This document shows, one piece after another, positions 10,885-22,092 of a DNA stretch of 64,000 bases (within the stretch, counting starts at the first letter, position 1; each line of letters opens with the position of its first letter). The stretch is from Nepenthes gracilis. Taxonomy: Eukaryota; Streptophyta; Magnoliopsida; Caryophyllales; Nepenthaceae. The notes under the pieces are model-generated. The model worked only from the letters and a program-made list of their open reading frames with translations, had not been told where the DNA came from and did no database searches. The stretch lies in assembly GCA_033239525.1 (NCBI GenBank), contig BSYO01000008.1, forward strand, positions 11,032,150-11,096,149, given 5' to 3'. Both the position numbers and the translations under genes were made by a program.

Positions 10885-12004
10885 TTCATTGAAGGCAGAC
10901 CGGGCAAATACCGCCCACCGGAATCCGTTGGATTTTGTCCTCTCAGAGCTTTAAAGAAGGGCTGGTACTTGTCACCAGACTTTGCGAGGAAGCGGGACAA
11001 AGCAGCCAATCGCCCAGTCAGTCGCTAGACGTCTTTGACGTTTCGTGGGGGAGCCATGTCAGCGAGGGCCTTAATCTTTTCTGGGTTTGCCTCGATCCCC
11101 CGCTGGGAGACGATGAAACCCAAGAACTTCCCAGAGGCTACCCCGAAGACACACTTGGCTGGATTTAGCTTCATTTGGTGCTGGCGGAGCACTTCAAAGG
11201 TTCTTCTAGGTCGTGTATGTGGTCGCCGGTGACCCTGCTCTTGACGAGCATGTCGTCAACGTAGACCTCCATGTTGCGACCAATTTGCTTTTCGAACATC
11301 TTGTTGACCAGTCGCTGGTAAGTTGCTCCAGCGTTTTTCTGTCCGAAGGGCATCACCTTGTAGCAATAGGTGCCCTGGTCCGTCATGAATGAGGTACGCT
11401 CCTCGTCCTCCGGACTCATCCAAATCTGGTTGTAACCCGAATAGGCGTCCATGAAGCTGAGCAGCTCATGTCCAGCCGTGGAGTCAACCAGTAAGTCAAT
11501 CCTGGGCAAGGAAACACTGTCTTTCGAGCAGGCCTTGTTGACATTGGTGAAATCGACGCACATTCGCCATTTTTCGTTGCTCTTTTTAACCAGGACGACG
11601 TTTGAGAGCTAATCAGGGTACTGGACTTCTCTAATAAACCCAGCGTCCAGTAGCTTTTTCACCTCCTCTCGGATGGCGATCAACTTCTCTGTGGAATGGT
11701 TTCTCCGCTTCTGCCTGACCGGCTTCTGGTCAGGGTCAAGGCCCAGCTTGTGGACCATCACCTCAGCCGAAATCTCGGGCATGTCAGCGGCAGTCCATGC
11801 AAATATGCAACGAAACGCAATCAGTTCTGTGCGCTGTGTGCCAGTGAGTGAGCCGCCAATCTGCACACACTTTTTCGGTTCCTCCGGATTCAGCGGGACC
11901 AGATTTGTGGCTTCACTAGGCCTCGCCTGTTGCAGGGTGGTCTCGTCTTGGTGATCGAGTTCTCCTATCGTGCTAGGGCTGCCGCTAGGGGCAATTTGGG
12001 ACAT
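10885..12004 (-). pseudogene. Tat reverse transcriptase (RT), with a stop and a frameshift
   Basis: The N-terminal part (12004-11609) reads through KLLDAGFIREVQYP to a stop at 11609. The same frame resumes with MCVDFTNVNKACSKDS, LLSFMDAYSGYNQI, the MPFGQKNAGATYQRLVNKMF motif and the catalytic YVDDML, and ends at 11171. The rest (PAKCVFGV..GKFLGFIVSQRGIE, ALSRFLAKSGDKY) continues in another frame to RNase H. The catalytic aspartates are intact. Damage is limited to about one stop and one or two frameshifts. Confidence 0.9.
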
Positions 12005-12013
12005 GTAGCATGT

Positions 12014-12400
12014 CTACCTAATTATTTGGTCGCCTAACACCTCCCCAACACCGTATGGTGTTGGAAACTTTATTTTGAGGTGCGGAATCGAGGTTACTGC
12101 CCCGAATGCCGCCAGGTAAGGTCTGCCCAGTATAGCGTTGTACACTGAGGGTAGATCGACCACCATGAAGGTAAGTGTGCGACTTGCTGTCCTTGGATAC
12201 GTCCCTAAGGTAACTTCCAATTGAATAGTCCCCTGAACGGGCACTGGTTCATTGTCAAGGCCGTATAATGGGCCTTTCGGCCAGTTTTAGTTGGTTCTTT
12301 TTTAGGCCTAACTTAAAGAAGGCATCCAAGTAAAGTAAATCTTTTGAACTTCCATTATCGATAAAGACTCGTTTCAGCTGGTAGTTTGAAGTACCATCTG
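12014..12400 (-). pseudogene. Aspartic protease (PR) of the Tat element
   Basis: The active-site segment VFIDNGSSKDLLYLDAFF lies near 12370-12320. The flap and C-terminal part (LTFMVVDLPSVYNAILGRPY) lie in the open 12244-12014 segment. The active site reads D-N-G-S, where retroviral-type proteases usually have D-S/T-G-S. The other two Tat copies in the window also have Asn there, so it predates them. A frame change or stop lies between the two parts. Confidence 0.8.
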
Positions 12401-12426
12401 AAACGAGTGCTAATATAACAAGGGGG

Positions 12427-14157
12427 TCAATATGGGGACATTACATAATTTGAGTCACTCTCATTGAAGCTAATAGTATTATCTACTGTGCACTCCTTCT
12501 TCCTCCTAGTCTGCTGCTCCTTGCTGTCCGCCGGGCTCCTGGTAGGTCGGGTGGTGACCATGTTAACCACTCCTATCGCAATCCTGTTCCGGGGAGGAGT
12601 CTGCTCCTGCCCCTCTTCATTAACCGCTTTTGAGTTCTGTCCAGGGCCTCTAACAAACTTCGTGAGGTGTCTTCTGCGAATCAGGTACTCAATTACCCTC
12701 TGCAGTGTTTTGCAGTCCTCAGTTGAATGGCCAGCGGAGCGATAGAAGTCACAGTACTTCGACTGGTTTCCAGAATCTTTCTTCACTGGTTTGGGCCACT
12801 TTAGAAATTTTTCCCCACGAATCTGCATGAGGACGTTTGCGCGTGTGTCTGTCAGAGGCGTGAAACTGGTGGGTTCATAGTCTCGGCGTTCTAGGGGCCC
12901 AGTCTGGCGCTGCTTCTGGAGGGTGTGTTCTTCGCCGCTGTACTTTCTCTTCCCTTCACCAGGGAATGGCCGAGGCTGATCCACCCGCTCTGGATGTTTT
13001 GCCTCGTTGGCCTCTTCTGCTGCAGCGTAGGCCCTAGTGATGGATTTCGCCTCGCGGAAGGTCTGAGGATTCTTATGGGCAAGGTGCTTGAAAAAGTCAC
13101 CGAAAGTAAACTTAGAGATGAAACTGCCCAGCTTCATCTCCTCTGTGATCCTGGGGATCCTTCTGGCTTCAGCCACGAAGCGATCCAGGAAACGCCGTGG
13201 GTTCTCTCCCGGTTTCTGCTTTATGTGGGAGAGGTGCCATGGCTGTTTCTCTTCCCGTCGGCTCGAGGCGTACTGAGCAAGGAAGAGGTCCGTGAGCTCA
13301 CGGAAGCTGCTGACGGTGCCTGAAGGGAGGTGATAGAACCAGATTCTGGCGTCTCCCTTCAGCGTGAGCGGGAAGCAGCGGCACATCGCTGAGTCTTCTA
13401 GCCCTTGTAGACTTAGATGGGTGCGGAAGTGATCCAGGTGGTCAACCGGATCACTGCCCCCATCGTATAAGTCAAGGGACGGCATTTTGAACTTTGTCTG
13501 CAGCGGATGGCTCAGGATCTCTACAGTAAAAGGGGATCGGTCCAGGTGGATGGTGCGCTCTTCCTCTTGGAACACACGGTTCCAAATCTTGTCTACCCGC
13601 GGATCGATGAGAGCAAAGTTTGCTGATCGTTTGGAGTTGAGGTAATCCCTCAACTCCGTCTTGTCCCTGGCGGGTTCAGCAGCCAGTCGGCTGCTGCCTC
13701 CAGTGGACCGGGTTGTCCTGGAGGCTCACTCCTGGACTGCGTTGTGGTTTTCTGCCCGAGAGTATCGGAGATTTCTTCTTTCTGGGCTCTCCGGCGGAGA
13801 TGTACTCCCGGAGCGTTCCATAGGCCTGTTTTGGCCAGGAACGTGGGAGGATGCTGGAGCCAAATTGTCTCCAGTCTTTTCGGGCCTCTTGGCCGGCTTC
13901 TTCTTCCTCTGGCCACCCCTTTTGGTGGCAGGAGCGGGAATGGCTGCTGGTGGAGCCACCTGTTGTCGTTGCTCGTTCTGCGCACAAAGTAGTTAAAGTA
14001 GGCGATTGTTGGCCTGCATCTGCTCCACCAGTTGCTGAAAGTAAGGCTGTGGAACTCCGCTCGTGGCCCCGTTGACCATGGCACCAGCAGCGTGGTCCTG
14101 GTCGGGGTTAGCAGTATCTCTAGCGGGGTCGCTAGCTTGAGCTCTCGTGTTCACCAT
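12427..14157 (-). pseudogene. Tat gag with two in-frame stops
   Basis: The start is ATG 14157 (MVNTRAQ), also used by the second Tat copy at 29437. The frame is continuous to 12427 except for stops at about 13993 and 13726. The last 408 codons (13653-12427) are open and hold the gag domain (LDHFRTHLSLQGL, CFPLTLKGDARIWFYHLP, SFRELTDLFLAQY, RRFLDRFVAEARRI). At residue about 300 of that part is a zinc-knuckle-like CDFYRSAGHSTEDC lacking the second cysteine of a CCHC knuckle, as is common in this lineage. Gag forms the virus-like particle. Confidence 0.9.
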
Positions 14158-14223
14158 TGCAGAATCAGAAGGTGACAACAGAGAGTTTGTGCAGATTTTT
14201 GTGATAGACTTTTGTAAGCGCTT

Positions 14224-14240
14224 CCCACAGATGGCGCCAA
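14224..14240 (-). other. Primer-binding site of the Tat element
   Basis: On the minus strand, TTGGCGCCATCTGTGGG directly follows the 5' LTR. This GGCGCC-type site is typical of the lineage; the primer tRNA was not determined. Confidence 0.85.
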
Positions 14241-15421
14241 TGATGCGTCTCTAGATCCGAACTTCGAACAGATTCAGATGATTCCCCTGTCTTGGCTCCG
14301 GCTCCGTTCCCTGAGTTGGATCCTGCACACCACTAAACAGAACAAGAGGTCAGCGTGTTCGACGAAAAGTTGTCCCACCGAAAACACTCCGACGCTCAAG
14401 TTAATAAAACAGTCTTCAAAAGGAAGAAACTGAAAATAGAGAGAGAGAGAGAGAGTTTGGGTGTTTTATCGAGATGTAAGAGAGACGTGAGGTCTTCTTG
14501 AATCTGGAAGGTGGGAGGGCAGTAAAAGCCCGTGAGAGGTGCGCTTGTGTGCCTTAGGGTTTCTTGGAGGATGAAGGTGGCAGAGAAGACAGACTTCTAT
14601 GAGCACCCAATCGTCCTAGGAAACGAATGCAACTGGATGCCTTCAAGAAAGCGTATGTTGTTGAAAGTATGGAAGAGAGCCTGCCCTTGATGGTGGGTCA
14701 AGGGTTTCTTTTGTAGCTGAGAGGTCGATCCTCCTTCTTTGGAAAGAGTGATTGCCTTCCTGATTTGCTGGCTGGCTTGCCCTCTGGAGCTGATGCCAGT
14801 TGTCATGCTGATCAAGATTGTTTCCTTGTGAGACGGCCAACAACTTTCCAAGTTGGTTTCTTTCCTCCTCAGCATATTACCATTGGGGTGCCTTAGTTGG
14901 CAAGAAATTGGGAAGATCCGGCGCTTTCCTTCTTTGAAGGGCGTCAATATTGCCAGTGTCCCCTTTTGGTGCCTGCTAAGATCGTGGAATATCCTTGGAG
15001 AATCGTTGTTGGCATTTTAATGATTGGTGGGCCTAAACGGGTCAGGCCCGATACTGTTGAAAGGCTTCTTGGGGCCCAACGTGGAAAACGCGGACGGTCA
15101 ACCCTCGAGTTGACCGTCTGCGTGCGTGTTGGCCGCCCTTATGAAGGATATCCGTTGTCAGCCACTAGATGAGCCATGGGCCTGAGTGAGCCAGGCCCAT
15201 TACTGTAGAAGAGCCTCTTTGGACCCAATGCGTAAGGCAGATGGTCAACGTTTGACTTGACCGTCTGTTTGGGAGTTGGCCGCCTGACGGTTAACGCCAG
15301 CGTTGACCGCCCTGGGCTTTTCAGCTCTTGGGTCCGTTTTCCAATTAGGCCGTTGGAGTGTTGACCGTCGTCTTGGGCCTTTGACTTTTGTGGGGCCAGC
15401 CCATTTTTGGTATTCCCATCA
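14241..15421 (-). repeat. 5' LTR of the Tat element
   Basis: 1,181 bp; runs TGATGGG...CATCA on the minus strand, with AAGTT beyond. A GA microsatellite lies near 14440. A TATA-like GATAAAACACCC (minus strand, about 14460-14471) precedes the GA-rich leader and is the best promoter candidate. Confidence 0.95.
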
Positions 15422-15426
15422 AAGTT

Positions 15427-15689
15427 GATAAAAAATATACAAATAATATTCATATAATAGAATAAAATTATATACAATAATTTAAAAACAAATCTAATAT
15501 ATTTTGATAAATTTATGAACAAACCTATACAATATTATCCTTCTAGCATTCGGAATGCTTCATGTTTTTTCAATCTATATTACTTTATTTATTTGAATAA
15601 CCTAAATATTTAAAAATAATAATAATATTAGTATAACTATTTTTTATAATTTAATAAAATATACTTAAATTTAAAATTTACAACTTAAA
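15427..15689. other. AT-rich sequence without features
   Basis: No coding or repeat structure was recognised. It continues the pre-insertion sequence left of 4009 once the Tat element is removed. Confidence 0.5.
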
Positions 15690-16500
15690 TTTGAACTTAT
15701 GCGCATACCTCATTTTGTAACAAAGATTGCGTTCCGAATGAGGTATGGCCACTACAAATTTTTAGTTATGCCGTTTGGACTGACTAATGTCCCTACGGCT
15801 TTCATGGATTTGATGAAATGGGTATTTCAGTCCTATTTGGATCAATTTATAGTGATATTTATTAATGATATATTGATTTATTCAAGGAGTTATAATGATC
15901 GCGAGGCACATTTGAGGATTGTGCTTTAAATATTGTGGGAATAGAATTTATATGCTAAATTAAAAAAGTGTGAGTTTTAGCTCGAGGAGGTAATATTCTT
16001 GGAACATATCATATCGAAGGGTGGAATCTTTGTAGATTTCAAAAAGATCAATGCTATTGTTAACTAGTATCGACCTACTATAGTAATTGAAATTCTGAGT
16101 TTCCTTGGGATGACAGGACACTATTGAAAATTTGTGAAAATTTTCTCAAGAATTACCATACTACTAACTCAATTAACGAATAAGGAAGTTAAATTTGTTT
16201 GGACTGAAGAATGTGAACAAAGTTTCAAGGAATTAAAGAACCGATTGACTATTGCTCAAATCTTGATAATTCCTGAAATAGTGGATTTATAGTCTATTGC
16301 GATGCGTCCAAGATGGGTTTGGGTTGTATTTTGATGCAACACGAGACAGTCATCGCTTATGGGTCGAAGCAACTGAAAGTTCATAAGAAGAACTATCCAA
16401 CCCACAAACTGAAACTAAAAGTAGTAGTTTTGTATTAAAAATTTGGAGATATTATTTATATAATGAGAAATTCCTTGTGTATTCAAATAATAAGAGTTTG
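15690..16500 (+). pseudogene. Chromovirus RT and RNase H remnant
   Basis: 15699-15929 reads [20 protein letters not shown] then [13 protein letters not shown]: the catalytic Y/F-x-D-D box is now I-N-D, so the first aspartate is lost. Further on, the RT thumb (SFLGMTGHY) and RNase H (TEECEQSFKELKNRL, VYCDASKMGLGCILMQ-like) appear across frames with several stops. Confidence 0.85.
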
Positions 16501-18180
16501 AATACTTATTCTCGCAAAAAGAGTTGAACATGAGGCAGAGAAGGTGGATGGACTTTCCGAAGGACTATGATTGTAAAATTCAGTATCAATTGGGAAAAAC
16601 TAATATGGTAGTAGATGTCTTGAATCGCCAAGCATGTTATGTGGCGAATATGAGGATTAAGGAGATGGAGATACTTGACTGTATGAAGCAATTCAACATT
16701 TAGAGATATGCTCAAGACAATCGATTGTTTTTATCATATCTTCAAATTCAATAAGAGATATTGAAAAAAATCAAAGGATAGTCAAATGAATGATCCATTT
16801 CTTGTGGATATTATTGGAGATTTGTGTTGGGACACTAGGGTTGATTTTAACGTATGTGTCGATAGAATCTTGAGATTTTGGGATAGACCATGTATACCGG
16901 ATGGCATGGAATTAAAGGAGAAAAATATGAAAGAAGCTCATCGATTCAGATATACTATTCATCTGAGGATTAATAAGATGTATTAAGATTTTAAAAAAAT
17001 ATTTTCGTGGAGAAATATGAGAAGAGAAATTGTGGCTTTTGTCAAAAAATATTTAATTTGTCAACAACTAATGGCCGAGCGTAGAAAACCATCCGACTTG
17101 TTGCAACCATTGCCTACTACAAGTTCAAATGGGAAGATATAACAATGAATTTCGTGATGGGATTACCGAGGACTCTAAAAATCATGATGTAATTTGGATA
17201 TTCATTGATCGGTTGACAAAATCGGCACATATTCTAGCCATACGGGTGACCTTGTCAATTAATCGGTTAGCCCGAATGTATATTAATGAGGTTGTGAGAT
17301 TACATGACGTACCGGCTTCTATTGTATTAGACCGAGATCCAAGCTTTGTTTCGAAATTTTAGGAAAGCTTACATCGTAAATAAGGAACAAATTTGAAATA
17401 TAGCAAGGTGTACCATCTACAAACCAATTGACAATTGAAACGAACTATCCAAATTCTAGAAGACATGTTGAGAGCTTTGGTGTTAGAGATGAAGGACAAT
17501 TAGGATAATCATTTGGTGTTGGCAAAAATTTGCCTATAATAATAGTTATTAAGCAAACATCGGGATGACCCCATTTAAAGCCCTATACGAGAGAAACTGT
17601 CGATCTAGGATCCATTGGGAACAAACGGGTAATAGACAACTTTTGGGACCAAACATTATTAGAGAGACGTCCGAGAAAGTCAAATTGATTCACGAGAATT
17701 TGAAAGTAGCTCAACATAGACAAAATAGTTAGGTAGATCAGAGGAGATCGGATTTGCATTTTGAGGTTGGCGATTATGTTTTCTTAAAGGTGTCACCATC
17801 GAAGGGAACAATCAGATTCAGGGTGAAAGGGAAACTAAAGCCAAGGTTTATTGGTCTCTTTGAGATTATAGAGAAGGTCAAGGAAGTAGTTTATCAATTA
17901 GCTTTACCACCAAATTTAGCATAAGTGCATAACGTTTGTCATGTATTAATGTTTCAGAAGTATGTACATACCCGATACATGTCATTGATTATGAGCTCTT
18001 AGTCATTAGCGAATATTTATTGTGTGTGAAAGAATCGGTACAAATATTTGATCAAAGGGATCAAGTGTTTTGCACGAAGACCATCTCGTCAGTTAAGGTT
18101 TTATGGAGAAATCACTCACACGAGGAAGCCATTTGGGAGTGAGAAGATGAGATACGGGACAAGTATCATCATTTGTTTTC
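16501..18180 (+). pseudogene. Chromovirus integrase and chromodomain remnant
   Basis: The zinc-binding part (YLICQQLMAERRKPS) is near 17050. The catalytic core at 17129-17362 includes VIWIFIDRLTKSAHILAI and VPASIVLDRDPSFVSKF. A C-terminal end at about 17936-18142 reads KVLWRNHSHEEAIWE, which matches the chromodomain tail that targets these elements to chromatin. Stops and frameshifts occur throughout. Confidence 0.85.
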
Positions 18181-18218
18181 TTAAGGCTTGTAATCTCCAT
18201 CAAATTTTGAGGACAAAA

Positions 18219-18235
18219 TTTTTAAGGAGGGAAGA
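18219..18235 (+). other. Polypurine tract before the 3' LTR
   Basis: TTTTAAGGAGGGAAGAA directly precedes the degenerate LTR start. It is the plus-strand primer site. Confidence 0.7.
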
Positions 18236-18236
18236 A

Positions 18237-20309
18237 TTATATGGATCGAGTTTTAACTTATATTAATCATGATTATTTAAACTAACATAAATAAAATTGA
18301 GATCTAAAGATGTGAACAATTGGGTTAAAAAGGGAAAGAATAATAAAACTGGATAAAATCAGGCTTGTGGCTCGAGATGGCACAATAGTGCGCCGGACTA
18401 GCACCTTGGCATGCTTGAGGGGGTGCATGGCAAGCGCCGATTCCAACTAGCAGGCATGGATTCTAATAGCTCCGCGCCTGCCCTAGGCCTAATCCTTGCT
18501 TGAGTGCGGGTCTGTTATAAAAGTCAGCCAAAAATACAGTCTATTGCATTTCAAGCAGTGTAGCTGATCAGATAGAGAGAGAAAGAGAGGGAGAACGACT
18601 GAATGAGAGAAAAGAAGGGAGAGGAAAGGAGAAAGCATCCGGGTAGCCCTATTTAGAACTTTTGGACTAAGAATTTTGGTATATTAGGTAAAGGCAAGTG
18701 CATTTCTAGCTCACTCTTTGAGTTGTTGATTTATTCCTATTTGTTTTGAGTATTATTGTTTTAATACTCGTCCAAATTAAGATTTTAAAATAAGACTATG
18801 AAAAAATTACATATTTATCGATGTGTCATGATTTTATAGTGAAATTAATCGAGAACTTCTATTTAATTATCTATATCATAATTATGTATATTATCTCAAA
18901 ATTCTCTCCATATTTAGGGGCATAAAAATATTTCCTTTATGTTTGTGCTTCATAAATATTAATTTTAAATTATTGTATGTTATCTGTATATGACAAAAAT
19001 AAACTGCATATTTTAATTGTTTGATACATGCTTATTAAATATGTTGAAAAATTTATAAATTTCTGTTGTATGATTTACTACCTAAATTTCACGTTATGGA
19101 TTTATTATGATAATAAAAATGTACAAGATATTATAAAGAAGAAAAAGAAGAGGACTCTACAATTCTTTAAGAAAAGTATGAACTATTTTCTAAAATGATG
19201 AGAACCACGAAGTAAAGTGTAGAGTTTTCCTTAAGTTAAGAAATTTAGAAATTTGATTGAAAATTATTAAGAGGGTAATATTTTCCAACAAGCCTTAGGA
19301 TAATGTAGTGATAATCGAAGATTGCTCCTGACCGTGGGGGGAATAAGATTAGATTACAGCACCATCTACCGGGTTATAGGTATATACCGCTCACCTTTGG
19401 GTGTTGAATAGGAGGTTGAGGTCTTAAATTGTGTGAAAACGAACACAATCCTTTCTTTGATTATCTGCTCCATTAGTTGTTAAAGCCTACTGGCCCAGAT
19501 CCCTAATAAAAAGTAAGTTTTTATTATGTTTTGATTAATAAGAATAAAGAAGAATAAGAAGCATGTTATGATAAAGAAAGAATAAAAAAAGAACAAGATA
19601 AGAAATCAGGAAGAGAATTACATAAGTATTCTAACCATTTTATAAGTTATTATATTCTATGATAATCTCTATTCCTATTGACATGTTTTAAGTAAAAAGA
19701 TTACATGATCTTTACTATATATTGTATCTTATAGAATATTTGGCATATTTATTATTATTTTACTAATCATTTACATAATTTATATGAGTTTATACCTGAT
19801 GAGTTGGAGTGAAGTTTGAAGTGTTTAGTTTATATTTTTGGAGTTATCATTTTTGCTAACCTATATTTTGGAATAGTATGTACTATTTTTAGTTGTTAAT
19901 TTATAGTTGACTTTAGATGTAGACTGGGAGAAAAATGATATAAATTTTTTGATCAATTTTGATGAATGTTATAGAATAATGTATTCTCTATAAGGGATGA
20001 TCAGATGGTTAAATTTTTAAAGATTTATTTGCTTCCATAGATTTACATATGATTAGTTTAGTAGGTATCTTTCTTTAATATGAAATTAACATCATATTAT
20101 TTGGTTGATATTAGAGCCACAAATAACCTGGTAATGTATTTGGATCTTGTGTATATTGAGTTATTATTTATATACAAGTGAATTGGAACATTTTCAAAGA
20201 AGGCTTACGTCTAATGGATTGTGATATATTTGACTGGAAATATTAAAAATTAAAGGATAATAATTTCTGATTAAGATTAATAACTGGTTATAGTACGTGG
20301 TTCGTCACA
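18237..20309 (+). repeat. 3' LTR of the plus-strand chromovirus
   Basis: About 2.07 kb, ending GGTTCGTCACA like the other large LTRs here. It contains CTCGAG (18371), a TATA box TATAAAAG (18516), a GA-rich leader near 18575, and the conserved stem-loop ATTGTGT/ACACAAT at 19428-19434 and 19443-19449, followed by a CCTACTGGCCC box. Confidence 0.75.
18516..18523 (+). promoter_or_regulatory. TATA box of the chromovirus 3' LTR
   Basis: TATAAAAG, about 140 bp after a CTCGAG motif and about 60 bp before a GA-rich leader. Confidence 0.55.
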
Positions 20310-20499
20310 CAATCTTTATTCTAACAATAAAAATAGAGATTATAATTAGAATATAATGATATAAGATATAAACAGAATACTTATGCAATACCTTTTTAAA
20401 TTTCTTATTTTTTTCATAGTCCTCAAACTATGCCAACATATTTTATTTAAAGGTCAGGGGGCTAAAAGAGTGATTGATTGAAATGTGGATTATATTTAT
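20310..20499. other. Short AT-rich interval
   Basis: Nothing recognised between the two LTR sequences. Confidence 0.4.
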
Positions 20500-21982
20500 T
20501 TGTCTATATAATCAAAAATCATATACTGCTATTCAAGATCCAAAGGTGAGCCGTCTATATATTACCCTATAAACAGGATCAGGTGCTACTTCTTAACCTG
20601 TGGTTATATAGGTTCTAATCAGACGACGATATTCCACCATAATATATTAAGACATGCTAAAATATACAATCTACTGATTCATAATCCCTAATCCAATTTC
20701 TTTACTTTTTTCACTTAGAAAAAATTCTACATTTCACTTCTTAATTTTTGGTTCTTATCCTTTTGGAAAATGGTTCATATTTTTTTAATATAATTATAGA
20801 ATTTTCTTTTCTTTTTTTTATAATGTCATATATATTTTTATCATAACAGTTTCATAAATATAAAATTTGACAGTAAAACATACACAAGAAAATTAAAAAA
20901 TTTAATATAAATTTTATAAGCATGCAATATATAATTAAATATGCAGTATATCCAGGTATATCTAAATAGCATGTAATACTTTAAAATTGACAATTTAAAA
21001 GTATTAATATGTACGGACCATTATTATACTTCTAAAGATCAAGAGAATTTTGAAATAATACACATTTATTATACAAATAATTAAAAATGAGTTTTTGATA
21101 AATTTTATTATAAAATCATGGAAAACCAACAAATAGGTATATTTTTTATGTTTTTACTTCAGAATCTTATCTTGGATAAGTATTAGAATAATAATACTCG
21201 AAAAAAATGAGAATAAATGATAACAAAAGAAAGAGAGAGCTTAGGATGCACTTATCTCAACCTTATTTACCGAAATCTTTTTCTAATCATCATAACTTGA
21301 GCTACTGGATATCGTTTCCCTCTCTTCACTTCTTTCTCTCTCCTCATGTCACCTCTCTCTCTGCATTCTCTCTTTCCACCGCTCAAAAATGGCAGTGGAA
21401 GAACCTCGGTGGTTCTTATATACTCAACTCGTGCTCGAGTCATGCTCGAGCGCGGGTTGAGTGTTGTTTCATTCTTAGTCAGGTTTGGATTTTGCGCCAG
21501 AGGTGCACCGAGGCATGTGTCGCACAAACTACTATCCCCTTTACATTCGCATTTTTGTGCAAAGGTCGTGTCGAGGCAAGCCTTAAGCACAACCTTACTG
21601 AAAACTCCATTCCGAGTTAAGTGCCTCTTAAGCACCGAGGCGTGTGTCAAGTGTGCTCCTAGCCCTTCAAATATGCATTTTTGCAACAAGGACTTGCTCT
21701 AGCATGTCTAGGGTGAGGTCTAAGGGATTTAGTTTTGGCATTTTACGTTGAAGGCTTGCTGGGGCGAGCGTCGAGCACAAGCCTTCATATTTGCATTCTC
21801 AATTTTGGGCTGAGGGTGCGCCTAAAGCGGTCTATTGTGCTAGTTTTGGGCTGAAGGTAGTCCTTGGCTTGTATCAAACCCAATTCGCCCGATTTAAAAT
21901 TTTGATTATTTTGATTTCAATTTTAATTATATTAGTTTAATTAATCACGATTAATATATAAGTTAGAAAATTGATCATTACA
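20500..21982 (-). repeat. Partial large LTR, inverted relative to 18237-20309
   Basis: On the minus strand it starts TGTAATGATCAATTTTC at 21982, and its first part matches the LTR starting at 18237. At 20540-20640 it matches (inverted) the stretch near 19350-19400. The 3' end of this LTR is missing. The promoter is recognisable: CTCGAG twice (21434, 21445), then TATA (21424-21417 on the minus strand). No internal element sequence is attached. Confidence 0.65.
21417..21424 (-). promoter_or_regulatory. TATA box in the inverted LTR fragment
   Basis: GTATATAAG on the minus strand, 10-30 bp downstream of two CTCGAG motifs. Confidence 0.5.
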
Positions 21983-22092
21983 GATATCCCACAATACTAT
22001 ACCATATAATAATCTCATGACTATAAATATCTTAAAAAAATACTAGATCTTTATCCACTAAGTTATAAATTAGATATCAGACAATTATAGAC

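Larger units (their letters stand above)
4014..15421 (-). mobile_element. Full-length Tat-lineage Ty3/gypsy LTR retrotransposon
   Basis: An 11,408-bp element with two matching LTRs (4014-5192 and 14241-15421), a primer-binding site beside the right LTR, and AAGTT duplicated at 4009-4013 and 15422-15426. Reading right to left it encodes gag, protease, reverse transcriptase, RNase H, a second RNase H and integrase. About 3.5 kb before the 3' LTR holds an antisense gene and minisatellites. The dual RNase H and the extra antisense gene are established traits of the Tat lineage. The LTRs differ at roughly 5-6% of sites by eye. Several stops and frameshifts make it non-autonomous today. Confidence 0.95.
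15690..20309 (+). mobile_element. 5'-truncated chromovirus-type Ty3/gypsy retrotransposon
   Basis: Contains RT (from the middle), RNase H, INT, a chromodomain-like end, a purine tract and a 3' LTR. The 5' LTR, gag, PR and N-terminal RT are absent. The left truncation at about 15690 shows no recognisable boundary sequence. Many stops indicate an old copy. Confidence 0.85.
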
